Below, in pieces: positions 45,171-57,407 of a stretch of 64,000 nucleotides of DNA. A model generated the notes under the pieces. It had not been told where the DNA came from, ran no database searches, and saw only the letters and a list, made by a program, of their open reading frames with translations. This DNA comes from Dicyema japonicum (lineage: Eukaryota; Dicyemida; Rhombozoa; Dicyemidae). How positions within the stretch are numbered: position 1 is the first letter of the stretch; each line of letters begins with the position of its first letter. The translations under genes were made by a program, and so were the position numbers. The DNA lies in contig RDEW01000068.1 of assembly GCA_011109175.1 (NCBI GenBank), positions 145,900 through 209,899 of the forward strand. Direction: 5' to 3'.

Positions 45171-45539
45171 AAAGTGTCATAATAATAATAAGTCAAAAAT
45201 GTGATGACATCTGATTAAAGAAATTTGGGAACAGTAGCTTAGTGTTCGTCCCGTAGCCACTACCAAACAAACTATTGGTAGTTGATTTCTTGACGATTAG
45301 AAGACGGGTCACCTTTTCTCTTGTCTTGGCAACCTCCGAGTTCTGCTTTGGGTCATGACATTAATTAAAATTTAAAGTGGTCTCATTAAAAAAGCACTCG
45401 ATAACTGAACACTCCACTTTCATTCCCCTTCAGATGATAATTAAAGGATTTTTGGACACAATTATGGCCTTTTCATGTGTCTGCGGTATAAAAACTTCAT
45501 TTCTTGTTTTTTTCCCTTTGGTCTCTAAAATCATGATCT

Positions 45540-46680
45540 CTTATGCCTGGATACTTTAATATAGACGACTCAAGATTCCAGCGTCGCAGTGAACCAAAAC
45601 GTTTCAACCGCGAGCGGACAAACAAAAAATCCTCTAGTAGAATCACGTACTTTTGCCCGTTTGGACCTCTCGGCCTTTTCAGTGGTGGAAACACACTCCA
45701 GGGGCACTCTCATGTAGGTGGTAAGAGACGAATTTGTCGTTCCAAGGGACGTCCCAGATAAGAGGTTTTCCGCATTCAAAGGGGAGATGGTCATCCCATC
45801 GGGTCGTCTCCCATCACACCTGCAAAGGCTGACTGGTTCGAGCAGAGAAGAGTGTCCGACAGCATCCAAAGTTCGCCTAACGACCTGATTCATGCCATGT
45901 GTCTGGGAGATCTGCTTGCATTCTTTCTGCAGGAGAGAGTGTCTAAGCCAAAACAGTCAATCTGATCTCCGCATCGACATAGATGCGGCACACAGTCTTT
46001 TAATCCGAGTCATAATGAGATCCTATTATAGACGCATTCATCTTCCATAAAAGTACCCAAAACTTCATTCGTCAACTGTGTAAATACTTCCAGCCAATAA
46101 ATTCGCAAAAGATGACACAGCTTGTGAATACTTCTCTTCTGAAAGTCCACAATTGTATATTTCGCATTTACTGCAATTTAATTCCAATCCAGCTTCTGAC
46201 AGGGTCGGAATTATCACGTCAAATTCTTGGAAAACAGTATCTAGAATTTCTCCGAGAACCGAATCATCAAGATAATACAGGTTGAGGATCTAGCGAGGAT
46301 GTTTGGTGATTTTTTTCGATTGCAAGACAGAACAGAACAATAAGTGTCCGGGATTTTTTGTACTCCAGACAGAATTCGGTTCATAAGTGATAATTGAATT
46401 CGTAAGTCAAAGTCCTCTTACGGACAAAGAAGTTAGGTCTTTAGATGACTAGGTCTCATTAACCACTGCTAGTTGGAGGAAATTCCGTGTTGCGAGGATT
46501 TTTTCATTTTGTGCAGTCTGGAAAAATAATAGTAAATAAAAGTGCGAATATGATTAACCGCAAACTCAATTGCTGAAAATAAGAACACAAGAAACCTCCA
46601 AACAAGTCTTTTGTAAGTTCTCTGCCTAAAGGTAACAATAGAGTCAGCCGCCCCGGGCAGCATGCTGTATGGGGTAGCAG
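45540..46680 (-). mobile_element. Degenerate reverse transcriptase (YLDD type), right-arm copy
   Basis: Mirror of 24181-25330. The C-terminal part is more continuous here: GRRPDGMTISPLNAENLLSG, VPLECVSTTEKAERSKRAKV and LAVETFWFTATLES on the minus strand (45570-45893), recalling the VETFG-type nuclease-like C-terminus of this RT-derived family. The RT core (NLYYLDDSVLGEILDT) lies near 46230-46290. Confidence 0.7.
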
Positions 46681-46689
46681 ATCCGAGCC

Positions 46690-47300
46690 ATAGAGTTCAC
46701 GTTATTAAGCTATACTCACTTTTTTCGATGTTTATCATCATTGACATGATAGACTCTAGACATAGAGCGCATGGGTTTTAATCGATGGCAGCTCGCTGTG
46801 AATCAGCGCCTTTCAAGATTATATTTGATCAGCATTAAAAGAAATTCCTGACAAGTGAGGTGAAAGAAGCTGTGGTACAGACTGTTGTTGACACCAAGGA
46901 CATTGACTTTTTGTTTATTGTTCAGTGAATTTAAAGTTATTGAACCAAAACCACCGTCATAGCCAGAATGAAAAAAATCAGGTGATCTTGACCTCCCTCA
47001 ACATTCTCCGCATGCTCGGACTTGAAGGAAGTGACTCCAGAGGAACTCCTCTGGATGGTTGTCGACTAATATTAATTTTAGGATATAATTTAGGATTATA
47101 TCTGGCGCTGCCAGAGATGACATGATTGTTTAATAAATATTACGATGAAACACCTCACTCTTACTTGATCCTTTACTTCACGATTTTGTAGGTTATCTAT
47201 AAGGACATCATTATCATACACTCGCACAGGAAGCAGAAAGCTTTGGCACGCCCTTGCCCTCGGCTAATCTATAAGTTTATGATAACGGTCACTGATAAAC
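46690..47300. other. Intergenic, conserved with left arm
   Basis: Counterpart of 23565-24180. A plus-strand open stretch MAARCESAPFKIIFDQH, stop, then KKFLTSEVKEAVVQTVVDTK is present (46787-46925). It is unassigned, and the same stop is in both copies. Confidence 0.35.
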
Positions 47301-47535
47301 GAATCTCTCTGTTTATTTACAAGTTTAGGATAGGGTCACTGATAAACAAATCTTTACGTGTCCTCCTGTTTATCTGCAATTTTAGGATGAGGGTCTCCAA
47401 TTGATGTATCATTTACGTGTCCCCCCGTTTATTTGCAGTTTAGGATAGGGTCTCCAATAGATGAATGATTTACGTGTCCCCGTTTATTGCAAGTTTAGGA
47501 TAGGGTCTCCAATAGATGAATATAGTGTCAATAGA
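47300..47535. repeat. Expanded minisatellite, unit about 65-70 bp
   Basis: About four units share GTGTCCCCGTTTAT, TTTAGGATAGGGTCTCCAAT and AGATGAATGATTTAC. The left arm at 23455-23560 has only one or two. The expansion (or contraction) happened after the arms separated. Confidence 0.75.
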
Positions 47536-47714
47536 TGCAAATGTCGAGTCCCCTAATAAATCCAAAAATGTATGGTTTAGTTAGTGGTCAACAAAACAAT
47601 TAAATATCAAACCTGTTGTGACAGTGCTAAAATCACAACAAATTGACGACAGGAATAAACCCCTTTGGAGAATCAGTGTCAGCTATCATAACGAATGAGT
47701 CGATTGAGGTCATT

Positions 47715-48836
47715 CTAATTATGCACAATTTCGTGAAATACACATGTATTGAAAGCTAATAATAAAATGTAAAGTTTAAATGAATTCTCGAGAATCTGAC
47801 AGACAAAGCAAGTCTCCTCTGGCATATTCTCACACTTAGTGTATGACAATTCCTCTTCTGGGGAGATCTGTTTGAATATATAAAAGTTGCTGTGAAGCCA
47901 TTCGTAGTTCACGTGCTCATCCAAACTAATTCTCCTCCTTGGTTCAATGGCCAGGCTCTTTGAAATATATTTGGCCGCTTCCTCGCTCAAATTAAGGTTA
48001 AAGTTCCCACTAATAATTTCGGTCATTAAATCGTCGGGTTTTGACTTGACAAATTGCATGTAAAAGATAATCCCAAGACTCCAGGACATGAATGAGTCGT
48101 AGTCCACAGACATATTATCGGCACATTCAGGGGGAGAGTACACTCCATCGCCTTCAAATTAGTCAAATTGACCAAACCGAGGTACAAGAAGCTGTCTGTG
48201 CTAAACCTGACATTTGTGAGGTCACATATCTTCAAAGTCGCCCTGTGAAGGTCAAATTTAAAGTCCCCAAGACTTAACCCCCTGTGTTGAAGCCCATAAT
48301 CCCTCAGTTCGGCAATAATTCTAATAATCTAAACAATGCATAATAAAATTGACACCATTTTCTGGAAATAGCAAACTTCAACCTCCGCCAGCGAGTCAAT
48401 AGCCCTGATGAAGACTTTGAGGCCAACTGTATGTCTGGCACGTTCCATAATGATAATGTAATATTCCTTGAATATGAAAAATTCAAGCATTTTGGTTGTA
48501 AAGCTGGATCCCTTCAAATGAATGTTGACGGCAATCTCCATAGGAATCTCGCCACCATTGCCCTACAAATAAGCATCAACGACAACCTCACGGTGTGTGG
48601 GCCCATTTCTGATAATTTGATCACAACCTGGGGGATTATAAATAAGGACAGACCAGTTTGCCATCACTGAGTCTGACAGCATTAAAATTAATCCCATGAC
48701 AGTCATAGTAGGAATCGTAGTCAATATCGTAGACATATCTGAGGAAATCGAGTTCATTTCTAAAATAGGGAGAGACTGCAAACCCAGAGGTGGTAGGATA
48801 CTGTCTTAAAAGAACATCAGAGGGAAGACGTATCAT
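47715..48836 (-). CDS. PIM-like protein kinase homologue, probable pseudokinase, intact
   Basis: A kinase-fold protein of 337 residues after removing introns at 48628-48653, 48563-48591, 48329-48355 and 48152-48177 (26, 29, 27 and 26 nt). Kept features are VVIK (ATP-binding Lys), GEIPMEIAV (helix C Glu), KICDLTN (DFG-position Asp), GVYSPPEC (PIM-type PPE), FMSWSLGIIFYM and ISKSLAIEPRRRISLDE. Changed features are a glycine loop that is not recognisable (DSYYDCHGINFNAVRLSDG) and HRD replaced by HRG (LQHRGLSLGDFKF), removing the catalytic Asp. I therefore predict little or no phosphotransfer activity. The start at 48836 is the first Met of the open exon; an extra 5' exon (48817-49023) is possible. 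The left copy has three one-base lesions. Confidence 0.77.
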
Positions 48837-49469
48837 AAAAACACAATTTGCTGCGATGTGTACATTTTAACTTTACGACTAACGCCAAACCGCAAATAAA
48901 GCCATTTTGGTATTTAATCGCAATTATTAAAACCATAATGTTATAATTGTCAACATTATCCTCCTTGCCTCGTTTCCTACTTAAATAAGCAAAATTAAAC
49001 AAACCGACAACCATTATAGCCATTAGTGAGACCGGATTTCATTGCAAATTGTAGAGGAGGTTGGCTCTTCCTTTTTGCTATCAGTGATCAGATGAATAGC
49101 GAGTTGGACACAGATATACTAAAAATCAATAAGTTATTGTTTGCATTGACCGCCAATGTTAATGAAAACAAAGTTGACTGCGTGCTATAACAATAGTCAA
49201 CGATAATACAATTGATGGGTGCGTGAACAAGTGAAGCATAATAATGAAGTATGGCAATGTAAACACGTATTACATGTCATTAAAGCGACAGTTTTGAACG
49301 TGGAAGGTCATACAATTTGAAGGTCAACACGTGCTACAAAAAATATTCATTGTTTTTTGGCGGGCAATACTGACACGTGATATATTTTATTTTAAAAATT
49401 TATTTGTAATAAAGTTTAATTTTAATATAATTGAGTTTAGTCATTTTAATTTATTTAATTAAAACCAAG

Positions 49470-49960
49470 ATTCACCTCACTTAAAGGTGAATACGTGGTG
49501 ATCCCGGCCTCCTTAAGCACCCGTCTCATTCTTTCTCAGCAGTCTTTCTTGGAATCGACCCACTTTTTGTATGTATGAGATACTTTTTCTGAATTTTGGA
49601 GATGCTATCTAGAAGTTTCTTTACTAAGCTTTCGTTGGGAGGAGAATATTACGTTGCTAACATGTTTACTGAATGCTATGATGGGTCGTACGTGATACCG
49701 AGTAACCTGGTTAAAACTACATAAGGTCATAGTCTGTTAGTCCTATATTTGAAGTAAAGGTCATTGTAAAAGACTTTTCAGGGCTTGTATATAGTAGGTT
49801 CCTCATAAGCCAACTGCTCAGGTTGTCAAGTGGACCTTGCAAGTGAGTATCCAAAGTGTGAACACACTGGTCTTTTGCTGCGACCATTATATCGTCAACA
49901 TAAGAGTTCCAGACTACTGAGGTACAGTCATTCGGCCGATACGTGGTTGTGTGAGCTCAA
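49470..49960 (-). mobile_element. CR1/Jockey-like LINE 3' part, right-arm copy
   Basis: Mirror of 21086-21565, with the YVDD motif replaced or frameshifted (YVDDIMVAAKDQ frame near 49870-49905 on the minus strand) and the GGGATCAC signature near 49500. Confidence 0.55.
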
Positions 49961-49965
49961 AAGAG

Positions 49966-50062
49966 GAGCATCGGGCCAAGTTGAGTTATTTGTTGGAGTG
50001 TGCTGGGATCACGTGATTAGTTAGTTTGTGTAACCTTGGTCTCTGGTGTTGTTGTTATTATT
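49966..50062 (+). mobile_element. LINE 3' end, right-arm copy
   Basis: Mirror of 20945-21085: HRAKLSYLLECAGIT then stop, followed by TTAGTTAGTTTGTGTAACCT and a TTGTTGTTATTATTA tail. Confidence 0.6.
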
Positions 50063-50064
50063 AC

Positions 50065-51540
50065 TAGCGGATTATTGTCCGTGTCACTCTTTCAAGAGAT
50101 TCAAGAAATAATAAACTATCAAATGAATAAGACCGTTCCTGAGACGTTTGATGGGAAACCGTGATTAGACCTAACATTCAGGAAAACAAGATCATCTATA
50201 CCGGTTCGGAGTCATTTCTGACTAAAGATGTGCTTTTGTCTAGGAAGATATCACTCACTGCAATATTTCGTCTACTTAACTTTGGAAAATAGCACAATTG
50301 CCATTGATTCACTGTCAGCTTTCCTCGAATCAACCAACAAAGACATGCGTGCTCAGCTAAGAGAATTTATTGAGAGAATTTGTTGATTTGAAGCTCAAAC
50401 CTGTCTTGGAATGCGCATATTCTTGCGATCCCTTTCGAAGAATATCACGTTTGAGGAGTTTGACGTTTAAATGTAGGTGGGAAATCAAAAATTACGTTCT
50501 TCCCATTGAAGAGTGTGAATTGAAGATAAAATGAATGAGATTTCTGTATTAATGACAATCAGACTCATAATTTGAATCATTTGGCCGTGAAAGGCTCTAT
50601 AGTTTCCCAAAATCAAAATTTACAAAGTTATTATGCGACAAGATAATGGCGGTAATCAAAATAAAGAAGTTTCCATTGCAGATCAAATCTTACCAAAAAT
50701 ACGAATTGAATCATGCGAAAGTGTGATGTTTACAATAAAGGATGAGGAAGGCGGCGAAAGAATGTCAGTGCATAGAAGTCGAATTAAAAATATGACTAAT
50801 TTTCTTTATTTGGGAATTTCTACAATATCAGAAAGTATTAAAAACCGTGAAAAATGGGAAAACTGTGAAAATACGATTAAATCTCAAGACAGCCAAGTGG
50901 AAAGCATCACCAACTTGATAATTCACTTGCTGAATGGATGCAATCAATGGTCTGAGGATATCATCATTTCAAAAGCAAGTATTTAATGTAAAGCCAATGA
51001 TCTTGAATTTAGTAAAGGCTCATAGATTTAAGGGAAGATATAATCTTAAACTAAAAGTTCTTCATGGGGAAGCTAACAGAGTATGAAATTTGAATAGACA
51101 AACATGATTATGTTAAAAGAAGTTGACCCTGACGTATTGCTACTCATGGATGAAATTGAAATTTTTTTCAATGCTCCAAGCCACGTTTCAACAAAATTTT
51201 TTGAAAATTGAAATTTTATTCCTTCCAAAAAACACAACTGCTCATCTTCAATCATTGGATCCAGGTACCTCACGCAAGGAATGAAGTAAGAGAAGACACA
51301 ATAAAAATTGTTTCAAAAAGACAAGGGCAATTAAATGTGATTCATTTGCTAATGAAGATATGCAAGGTTCTGTTTTGAAGAAAATTAGAAGAACTTGCTA
51401 ACGAGGGAGACATAACTCAAACAAAAATGCTCGACGAGAACGAAATCTTCACCCTTTTTGCGACGAAACGCAACGGCCAAAAGCGAACACTCCATAAATA
51501 TTATTCCAATGGATCTAGTGTGGCGATAAAATTAAGGACG
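50065..51540 (+). other. Decayed or unrecognised coding-like region, right-arm copy
   Basis: Open pieces on the plus strand include ENKIIYTGSESFLTKDVLLS, TLENSTIAIDSLSAFLESTN, RAQLREFIERI and the 117-codon frame 50633-50986. Later EVDPDVLLLMDEIEIFFNAP (51120-51180) resembles a Walker-B-like acidic patch, but no Walker A is visible. I do not assign a family. It could be one large gene with short introns or a pseudogene. Confidence 0.3.
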
Positions 51541-51694
51541 ACCGTAAGAATAGGTCCCATTCTTCTGTGTCGGGATGACCACATAAGGGGGACATCCGTA
51601 TGATGACTTCATTGTCTTACATTAATTGAATTGTAGGGGGAAATGTTTCCTGCAATTGAATTCAGGAGAACAGCTGAGAATAAACTACTGCTAA

Positions 51695-51790
51695 TTTATT
51701 AACCACAAAACCATAAGAAGATAAGAGTTATCGTTCAATTAAGTGATCATGGTGTCCATGCCTTGTTTCCTCTATTCCTGCAAACTGAGA
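51695..51790 (-). mobile_element. LINE 3' end, right-arm copy
   Basis: Mirror of 19190-19285: reversed AAGTGATCATGGTGTCCATG with the AATTTATTAACCAC tail. Confidence 0.5.
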
Positions 51791-52098
51791 AATGTTCAAA
51801 AATTCCAATTGACTGACCTAATATGACTGACCTCCTTATCATGCAGACTCGGAGACGGAATGAATAAAAATTCTAAAGCCCAAGGTATCATTAAACACGC
51901 GATCCTGACACTCTCCAGCAGAGATCTCATCTTTACCCAATGTTTACACAAACACATATCGAGCGTATAATCGAGTGATTATTATTATTATTACTAGATT
52001 CTTATAAATTAGGGATGGTGTCCATTATTTTAAAAAATTAATAATAACCGACAGCAAAAATAATAAATATTTATATAAAAAACATAATATATTTCAAA

Positions 52099-52811
52099 AT
52101 GGACATTCCTTGTTGGGTCACTTTTATCTATTATTTTATAACATTTCTCAGTTCATAGGGTTATCCACATTACTGTATTATAGGTGGTCTTATATTCTGT
52201 ATTCCACACTCTACTCGTTTGTTAATACTACGACAACTAGACAATTCTCAGATTCGGTATCAATATTCCAAACCCTAGCCATTATGGAGGTAAGTCTACT
52301 TAATTATTGCAGATACTCCACTCATACAGCAGATTGGTCAAATCTAGTCCTCTATTACAACCTTACAAGTGTCCTCCCGTCTCTTTATTTGGTGGGTAAC
52401 TGTCAAGTCAGTTCCCACGTGGCCAAATAATCTTCTTGTACAGTCACTACTGATGGCATGGTCACTTTCCGAGGTGATCCGTTATCTGTTGTACACCATA
52501 AACTTGCTGATGTTATCTTCCTTGATTCTCTTGTGGTGTAGATACTCCTTCTTTATAGTTTTGTATCCAATCGGAGTGACTGTACTTGTGCTTATAATGC
52601 TAGTGTGAGCTACTCCTTCTTTATAATACTATACAGTACGCACGTGGGTGGGGACTCACTATGCCTAATGCAGCCAACTTTGAAGTAACATTTGACTATG
52701 TGATTGCCTTGTTGATGTTGTCGTACATTCCTTGTATTCTTTTTTTTCATTTCAGACTTTCCCCCGCTTTACAACCACATGCTGAAACAGAGGAGAAAGA
52801 TGCTCAGTTGA
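52099..52811 (+). pseudogene. HACD: 3-hydroxyacyl-CoA dehydratase, right copy, two one-base deletions
   Basis: Colinear with the intact left copy and with the same introns (52290-52312, 52582-52603, 52734-52755). One G is missing directly after the start codon (ATGGAC here, ATGGGAC on the left, 52101-52102) and one T near 52350 before LQVSSRLF. Either shift destroys the frame. The catalytic block YPIGVT / CELLLLY and the tail YFPPLYNHMLKQRRKM are unchanged, so decay is recent or the indels are sequencing errors. Confidence 0.85.
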
Positions 52812-53039
52812 TTTTGTGACTTTTTTGTTTGGCTCAGGCTCTATTATTGTGTTGTAGATTTACTAAGTTTCCCACTCTCTTCCATCTTAACTACGAGTGA
52901 CTATTTTAACTACAATCTAATCACCCTAGCAACTTCATTCACTCTAGCTGGCTAACTTTTTTAGAGCCGGAGTGGACGATCTACCTTGTAACAATTCTAT
53001 TTACCTCTGCCCCCGATACTTTTCAACTGATTCTTTGCT

Positions 53040-53310
53040 GAAATTCCGATAGCGAGAGGATAAACGATAATAATGTTATTGGTCTAAGCTTCATCTCGCA
53101 GATTAAAACCATAATATAATTGTATAGGCGTCGTAATACATTCATGATTGTGATATAATATTGGCATATAGTCACTATTAAATTTAAATATTCATTAGAA
53201 TTCAAATGATTATACTAATCGGCACTTATTGAATAATAATGTTATTGGTCTAACCTTCATCTCGCAGATAAATTCATAATATAATTGTATAGGCGTCGTA
53301 GTTTGAATCC
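53040..53310. repeat. Rearranged direct repeat, right-arm counterpart
   Basis: Units containing AATAATGTTATTGGTCTAA, CTTCATCTCGCAGAT and TATAATTGTATAGGCGTCGTA occur at about 53069-53140 and 53230-53301. The left counterpart is 17668-17905. Confidence 0.55.
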
Positions 53311-53329
53311 TGCAGGGTATAGTAAATTT

Positions 53330-53665
53330 ATTCAATTATTCTGTTACACGGCGTAGTCGGGTCCACTCTAAGAATATGTCCAAATAGTTGCCATCTCGAT
53401 AGAACAACGTCCATTCTAATTGGTGTAGATTTACATAGAGCACATAGTTTCTCGTTTGAGATTTTTCTTGGCCAGAAGATTCAGTCAGTATGCGCAGTTG
53501 GCTTCTGTGGAAAGTATCTAGCCTCTCTAAATCGTTTTTGAGGTTCCCAATGTTCCGGAATTGTATATCAGTATTGGCTTGATAAACGTGTCGTATAGTC
53601 TGACACGAAGTTTCAGTGATACATGCCTCTTTCTTATCCAGATGTTGTACATTTTTTTTAAATGT
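53330..53665 (-). mobile_element. RTE-like LINE fragment, right-arm copy
   Basis: Mirror of 17310-17645. NDLERLDTFHRSQLRILTES is readable on the minus strand within 53336-53725. Confidence 0.6.
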
Positions 53666-53928
53666 TTTTATATTTATCTTTAATTTGTATTGTATTCTTC
53701 TGGATAACGGGATATTCCTCTTCAATGGGGGTCAAAACACTAAATTGGTGGTTAATTTGTCTCAGGGCCAAGATGATACCAGTAAGGATCATTTGTTATC
53801 CCCCATTTCACTGGATCATTCCTTGGAGGGAGTACTGGTCTATCTGCTTGTGAGTTATGAAAATTAATTAATGTACGGTAGTATATTGAAATGAGTCCAT
53901 AATTAATGCTACTTGCGTAAAAGACAAA

Positions 53929-56173
53929 ATGTTCTGGGTGGTTGCATGTTTTATACAACTGAGTGGACAAAGGGAAAAATGCGTACGATTCATCAGACTC
54001 AAAGACGAAAAGTGCCGATTAATAGTAGGAGGTGGCAATATACAAATTCAAATTCATCACTACGGAAAATATGATAAAAATATTACAACCTCATTGAAAA
54101 TATTTCTTGATGATGTTATAAAAGCTTACAAATTTGGCATCAACGTAGAGGTACTGTTGAATTGCGAGGGAGAGAAGATCAGATCAGAAATCGAAGACTA
54201 TATTAATAAGCACCTCCTTCAAACAGTAAAATCGAGGAGTCAGGATATATTTAAAGTCAAAAAATGTATAGTAAAAGAACCAAACAAAGTCAGAATTGAG
54301 TATAAAAGCAAGAGCATCGAGATAAAGGAAATTAAATACCAGAACTCTTTCGATAATGAATCTGAAGATCCCCAACTCACAGTCAAGTTATCGTTCTTCG
54401 TATTTACGGACGAATTGGCAGAAACCATCAGTCAAATTTACCACAAAACTAAAAAAAATAGAGTCGTACTGTTCACTGATGGAGATAAAGAAGTCGAAAA
54501 TTTCGTCAAAAAATTAAATAAAAAAGGAGTGTGCGTAGCAAAAGACCCATCTTCTTTGGATTTGAATGATGACGAAATTATTATCCTTATTCGTGAGGAT
54601 GTCTCCCCTTATATAAATTCTTATGTAAATGCCAATACGAAGGGAATTATAATTGCTGTCCCCACAAATGTCTTCAATACGTCGACTTTTCGAAAAGTCC
54701 CCAATCTGTACATAATATCCCACAATTTCATCAATGTTGGACTTTCACATCAACTCCCTCGCATTGATAAATTCATGGAAGGCAACAGAGGCATCATGTT
54801 GATTGCAGCAATCTCCATTGCAAATAATGCTCTTATACGATGTTCTGGGGGTTACTCGTTTTAGTAAAAATAGAAAGTCAGTGTGATAATATAATGCAGG
54901 AGATGCTAAAGGGAACAGATATAACAAACCCTCCTCTAACATTCTCGGAATATGGAAAAATACAAATTTCACAAATAATAATTTTCCCTCAAACAGACCC
55001 ATTAGGAAATCTAATCCACTACGAATTATCATCCACGGATAAAACATGGGTTAAAAAAATAATGGGGGATGTAGATTCAACCAAAAATAGCTTGGAATGC
55101 CCGTATGGTCATGCGAAAGTAATCGAGACAAGCATATGCGTTAGGTGCATAAAATGTGAAGAGAATTCATTTGTGAATGAAACAGAGAAAAAATGCCAAA
55201 AATGTCCTTATGACATGATCCCAGCTAAAGATTTCTTAAATTCGTAGTTTTTTGGTGGTAACTTTCAGGTGTCGGACAATTAATTTTACGACCTACATTC
55301 TTACAAATAATTCTAAGCTAACGATTTTTTACATAATGACGGCCGACTTTATCGTCATCTTTATATTCGTGATTATCTTCATTTCCAAGTCAAAATCAAA
55401 GCTATTCGTGTACACTGACCTGTCCATCCACGTAAACCTTTTTATCTCCAAATTCATGATCTACTTTTCCGGTGTGTTTACGTTCACATTCCTCTCTAAT
55501 AAAATATGTTGGGTATGTTGTGCTGTAATACCTCAGATTTATTACTTCCTCCCCAATCTCTCAGTCTCCATTATTTACTTGTCGATTCTCGTAAGAATTG
55601 TGAAAATCTACAGGAACAAAATGTTAGTAAGGATCCTTACTGATGAGGAGAAAAGCCGAGTATTCAAAAAGGACTCCAAATTTACTTTTATTATCACAGC
55701 CATTTTAATCTTCCTGCACGTTTGTCCCATATTTAACTATACAGGCTATATTTTACTTTGGAATCACCTTCACTGGGAGAACGAAGTATTACATCAAAAC
55801 TGAAACCTTCGTCAAGCATAAGTACCCCCTATGTCTTAAAAGTAATTTGAATTATTGGCTTCTCATCGTCATAACATTTCTCCCCCTTTTTGTCATCATC
55901 TATATTGCTTACTTGAAGCGAAAGAGCAGCAAAAACTACAACGAGGTGAAGGCCATTATTGCTGGGGTTGCTATTATTCTCGGGATTTGGGTGATGTATC
56001 TCCCCAGTCTTGGCAAGTCAGACGCGATTTATGGGATCTTTATTGATTATCTTATCCTTACCGTTCACGGATCCGTCATTATTTTTATTATCACTGGAAC
56101 TAAATTGTATGCTATTTTTTTTGTGGATGAAAAAAATCAAATCTTACAAAAATATACTCTTTTTGCGATGTGA
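53929..56173 (+). CDS. Class C (metabotropic-type) GPCR, right copy, intact
   Basis: Exons 53929-54841, 54865-55243, 55269-55785 and 55817-56173 sum to 2166 nt, 721 residues. Intron lengths are 23, 25 and 31 nt, and all three are required to keep the frame. Architecture as in the left copy: signal-like N-terminus, divergent ectodomain, six-Cys class C segment just before the membrane domain, and seven hydrophobic segments (for example FIVIFIFVIIFI, FTFIITAILIFLHV, YWLLIVITFLPLFVIIYIAY). A conserved extracellular Cys is in HKYPLCLKSNLNY. The C-terminal tail is only about 15 residues. The two copies have identical length and nine amino-acid differences. Confidence 0.86.
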
Positions 56174-56859
56174 CATTAATTAGTATTTAACGGATTTAAT
56201 AATAGTTCAGAAATCTTGGCCAACTTATTAGCTTTATAAATTCTCAGTCTTTGTTGAGTTCCTTGTTCACTTAACTCTAGAGTCCCTTAGTGTCGACCAT
56301 TTGCTCTTTTCCATTTTACTGGATCATTCCTTGAAAGGGTCCCAACAATTCGGTTCAAGCAAATGATCTTTTATTATGGAGGTTCAATAATCTCGTATTC
56401 CTCAACCTACTACCTATCGTTTGGTAAGAGATGGGGATAAACCTGATGGTCGTGAGGGAAATTATCAGAAGCAGTCCATAATCTGTGATTTCATTGAAGA
56501 CTATAAAGTCAAAGTTCTAACAGATCTTTCCTGGTTGTAACAAAAAGTTATATCTACGGGGGCAGTATTCATGTACTTGGACCCATTAATCACTAAGAGA
56601 GTAAGGATTTTACCTGAGAAAGCCAATAAATTAGAAAATAGAGAAAAGTGCTAAGTTTTTGCGAAAAAATATAGATTGACCACGTCATCACTGATCCATC
56701 ACTAAGGAACGTCTCGGAGACTCACATCCAAGCAAAAAAGAACAAAAATTAAGAACACTCATGATTTTTTGATTAATTAGCATGACTGCTCTTCTTTCTG
56801 AAATGAATCAAGTCGTCGTAAAGAAACGTCTCCAATACTCCGCTTGGAATGTGGTTGGG
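56174..56859. other. Intergenic, conserved with left arm
   Basis: Counterpart of 14131-14796. It holds a reversed SINE family 2-like scrap at about 56300-56345 and no gene. Confidence 0.4.
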
Positions 56860-57105
56860 CCAGGATCCACTTTCGGAGAAGTTCTTGACAACATACAATC
56901 AAAGTGTTGGTGGTTGTGATTCCAGTATTTTTTAAATTATTTTTGCAAACAACATCTTCCAGACTTAGTTTTAGGTTCAGAAATGGAGGAGGTGCGAATA
57001 AGAACGATTCCAGTTTTTTAGGTCCACTACATGCTTGTGTTGGATCGAGGAAAGATCACCGGGCTAAGCTGAGAGTCCTATTGAAATTCGCCGAGATCAC
57101 ATAAT
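56860..57105 (+). mobile_element. LINE 3' end, right-arm copy
   Basis: Frame ends HACVGSRKDHRAKLRVLLKF, AEIT, stop. Mirror of 13860-14130. Confidence 0.65.
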
Positions 57106-57407
57106 TTTTTGTTTTTGTCTTTTACTGTGGTCTTTGAAAATAAATTTCAATTTCAAATTAAGTCAAAATTTTTATTGATTTTTATTTTTTAATTTTTCTA
57201 GTTTTTAAATAAAATACTAGCGTGGGATCAATTATCATCATTCACTGTGTTGCCGCGTTCAATCAAGAATGAAATTGAAAAGATTGAGTCTGTTTTAGAA
57301 AATATCCTGATGAATTTTCTACCAATTCACAAAGAAATGTGGGACATCTGTAACTGCAAAAAAGCAATTTTTATTGAATCACATAGATCGTCTAAGAAAC
57401 ATATCAA

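Larger units (their letters stand above)
42015..57407. repeat. Right arm of inverted duplication, inner segment
   Basis: Reverse-complement partner of 13557-29212. The order on this arm is LINE with nested MITE, YLDD reverse transcriptase, kinase homologue, LINE pieces, unknown region, dehydratase, LINE piece, GPCR, LINE 3' end. The arms are about 15.4 and 15.7 kb long and separated by 12.8 kb. Confidence 0.93.

Noticed and set aside
13557-57407. Inverted arms as a simple fold-back read artefact
   Set aside because: The arms differ by many substitutions, a 12-kb block and a minisatellite change, and the spacer holds unique genes. A haplotype or scaffolding artefact is still possible and is listed under findings.
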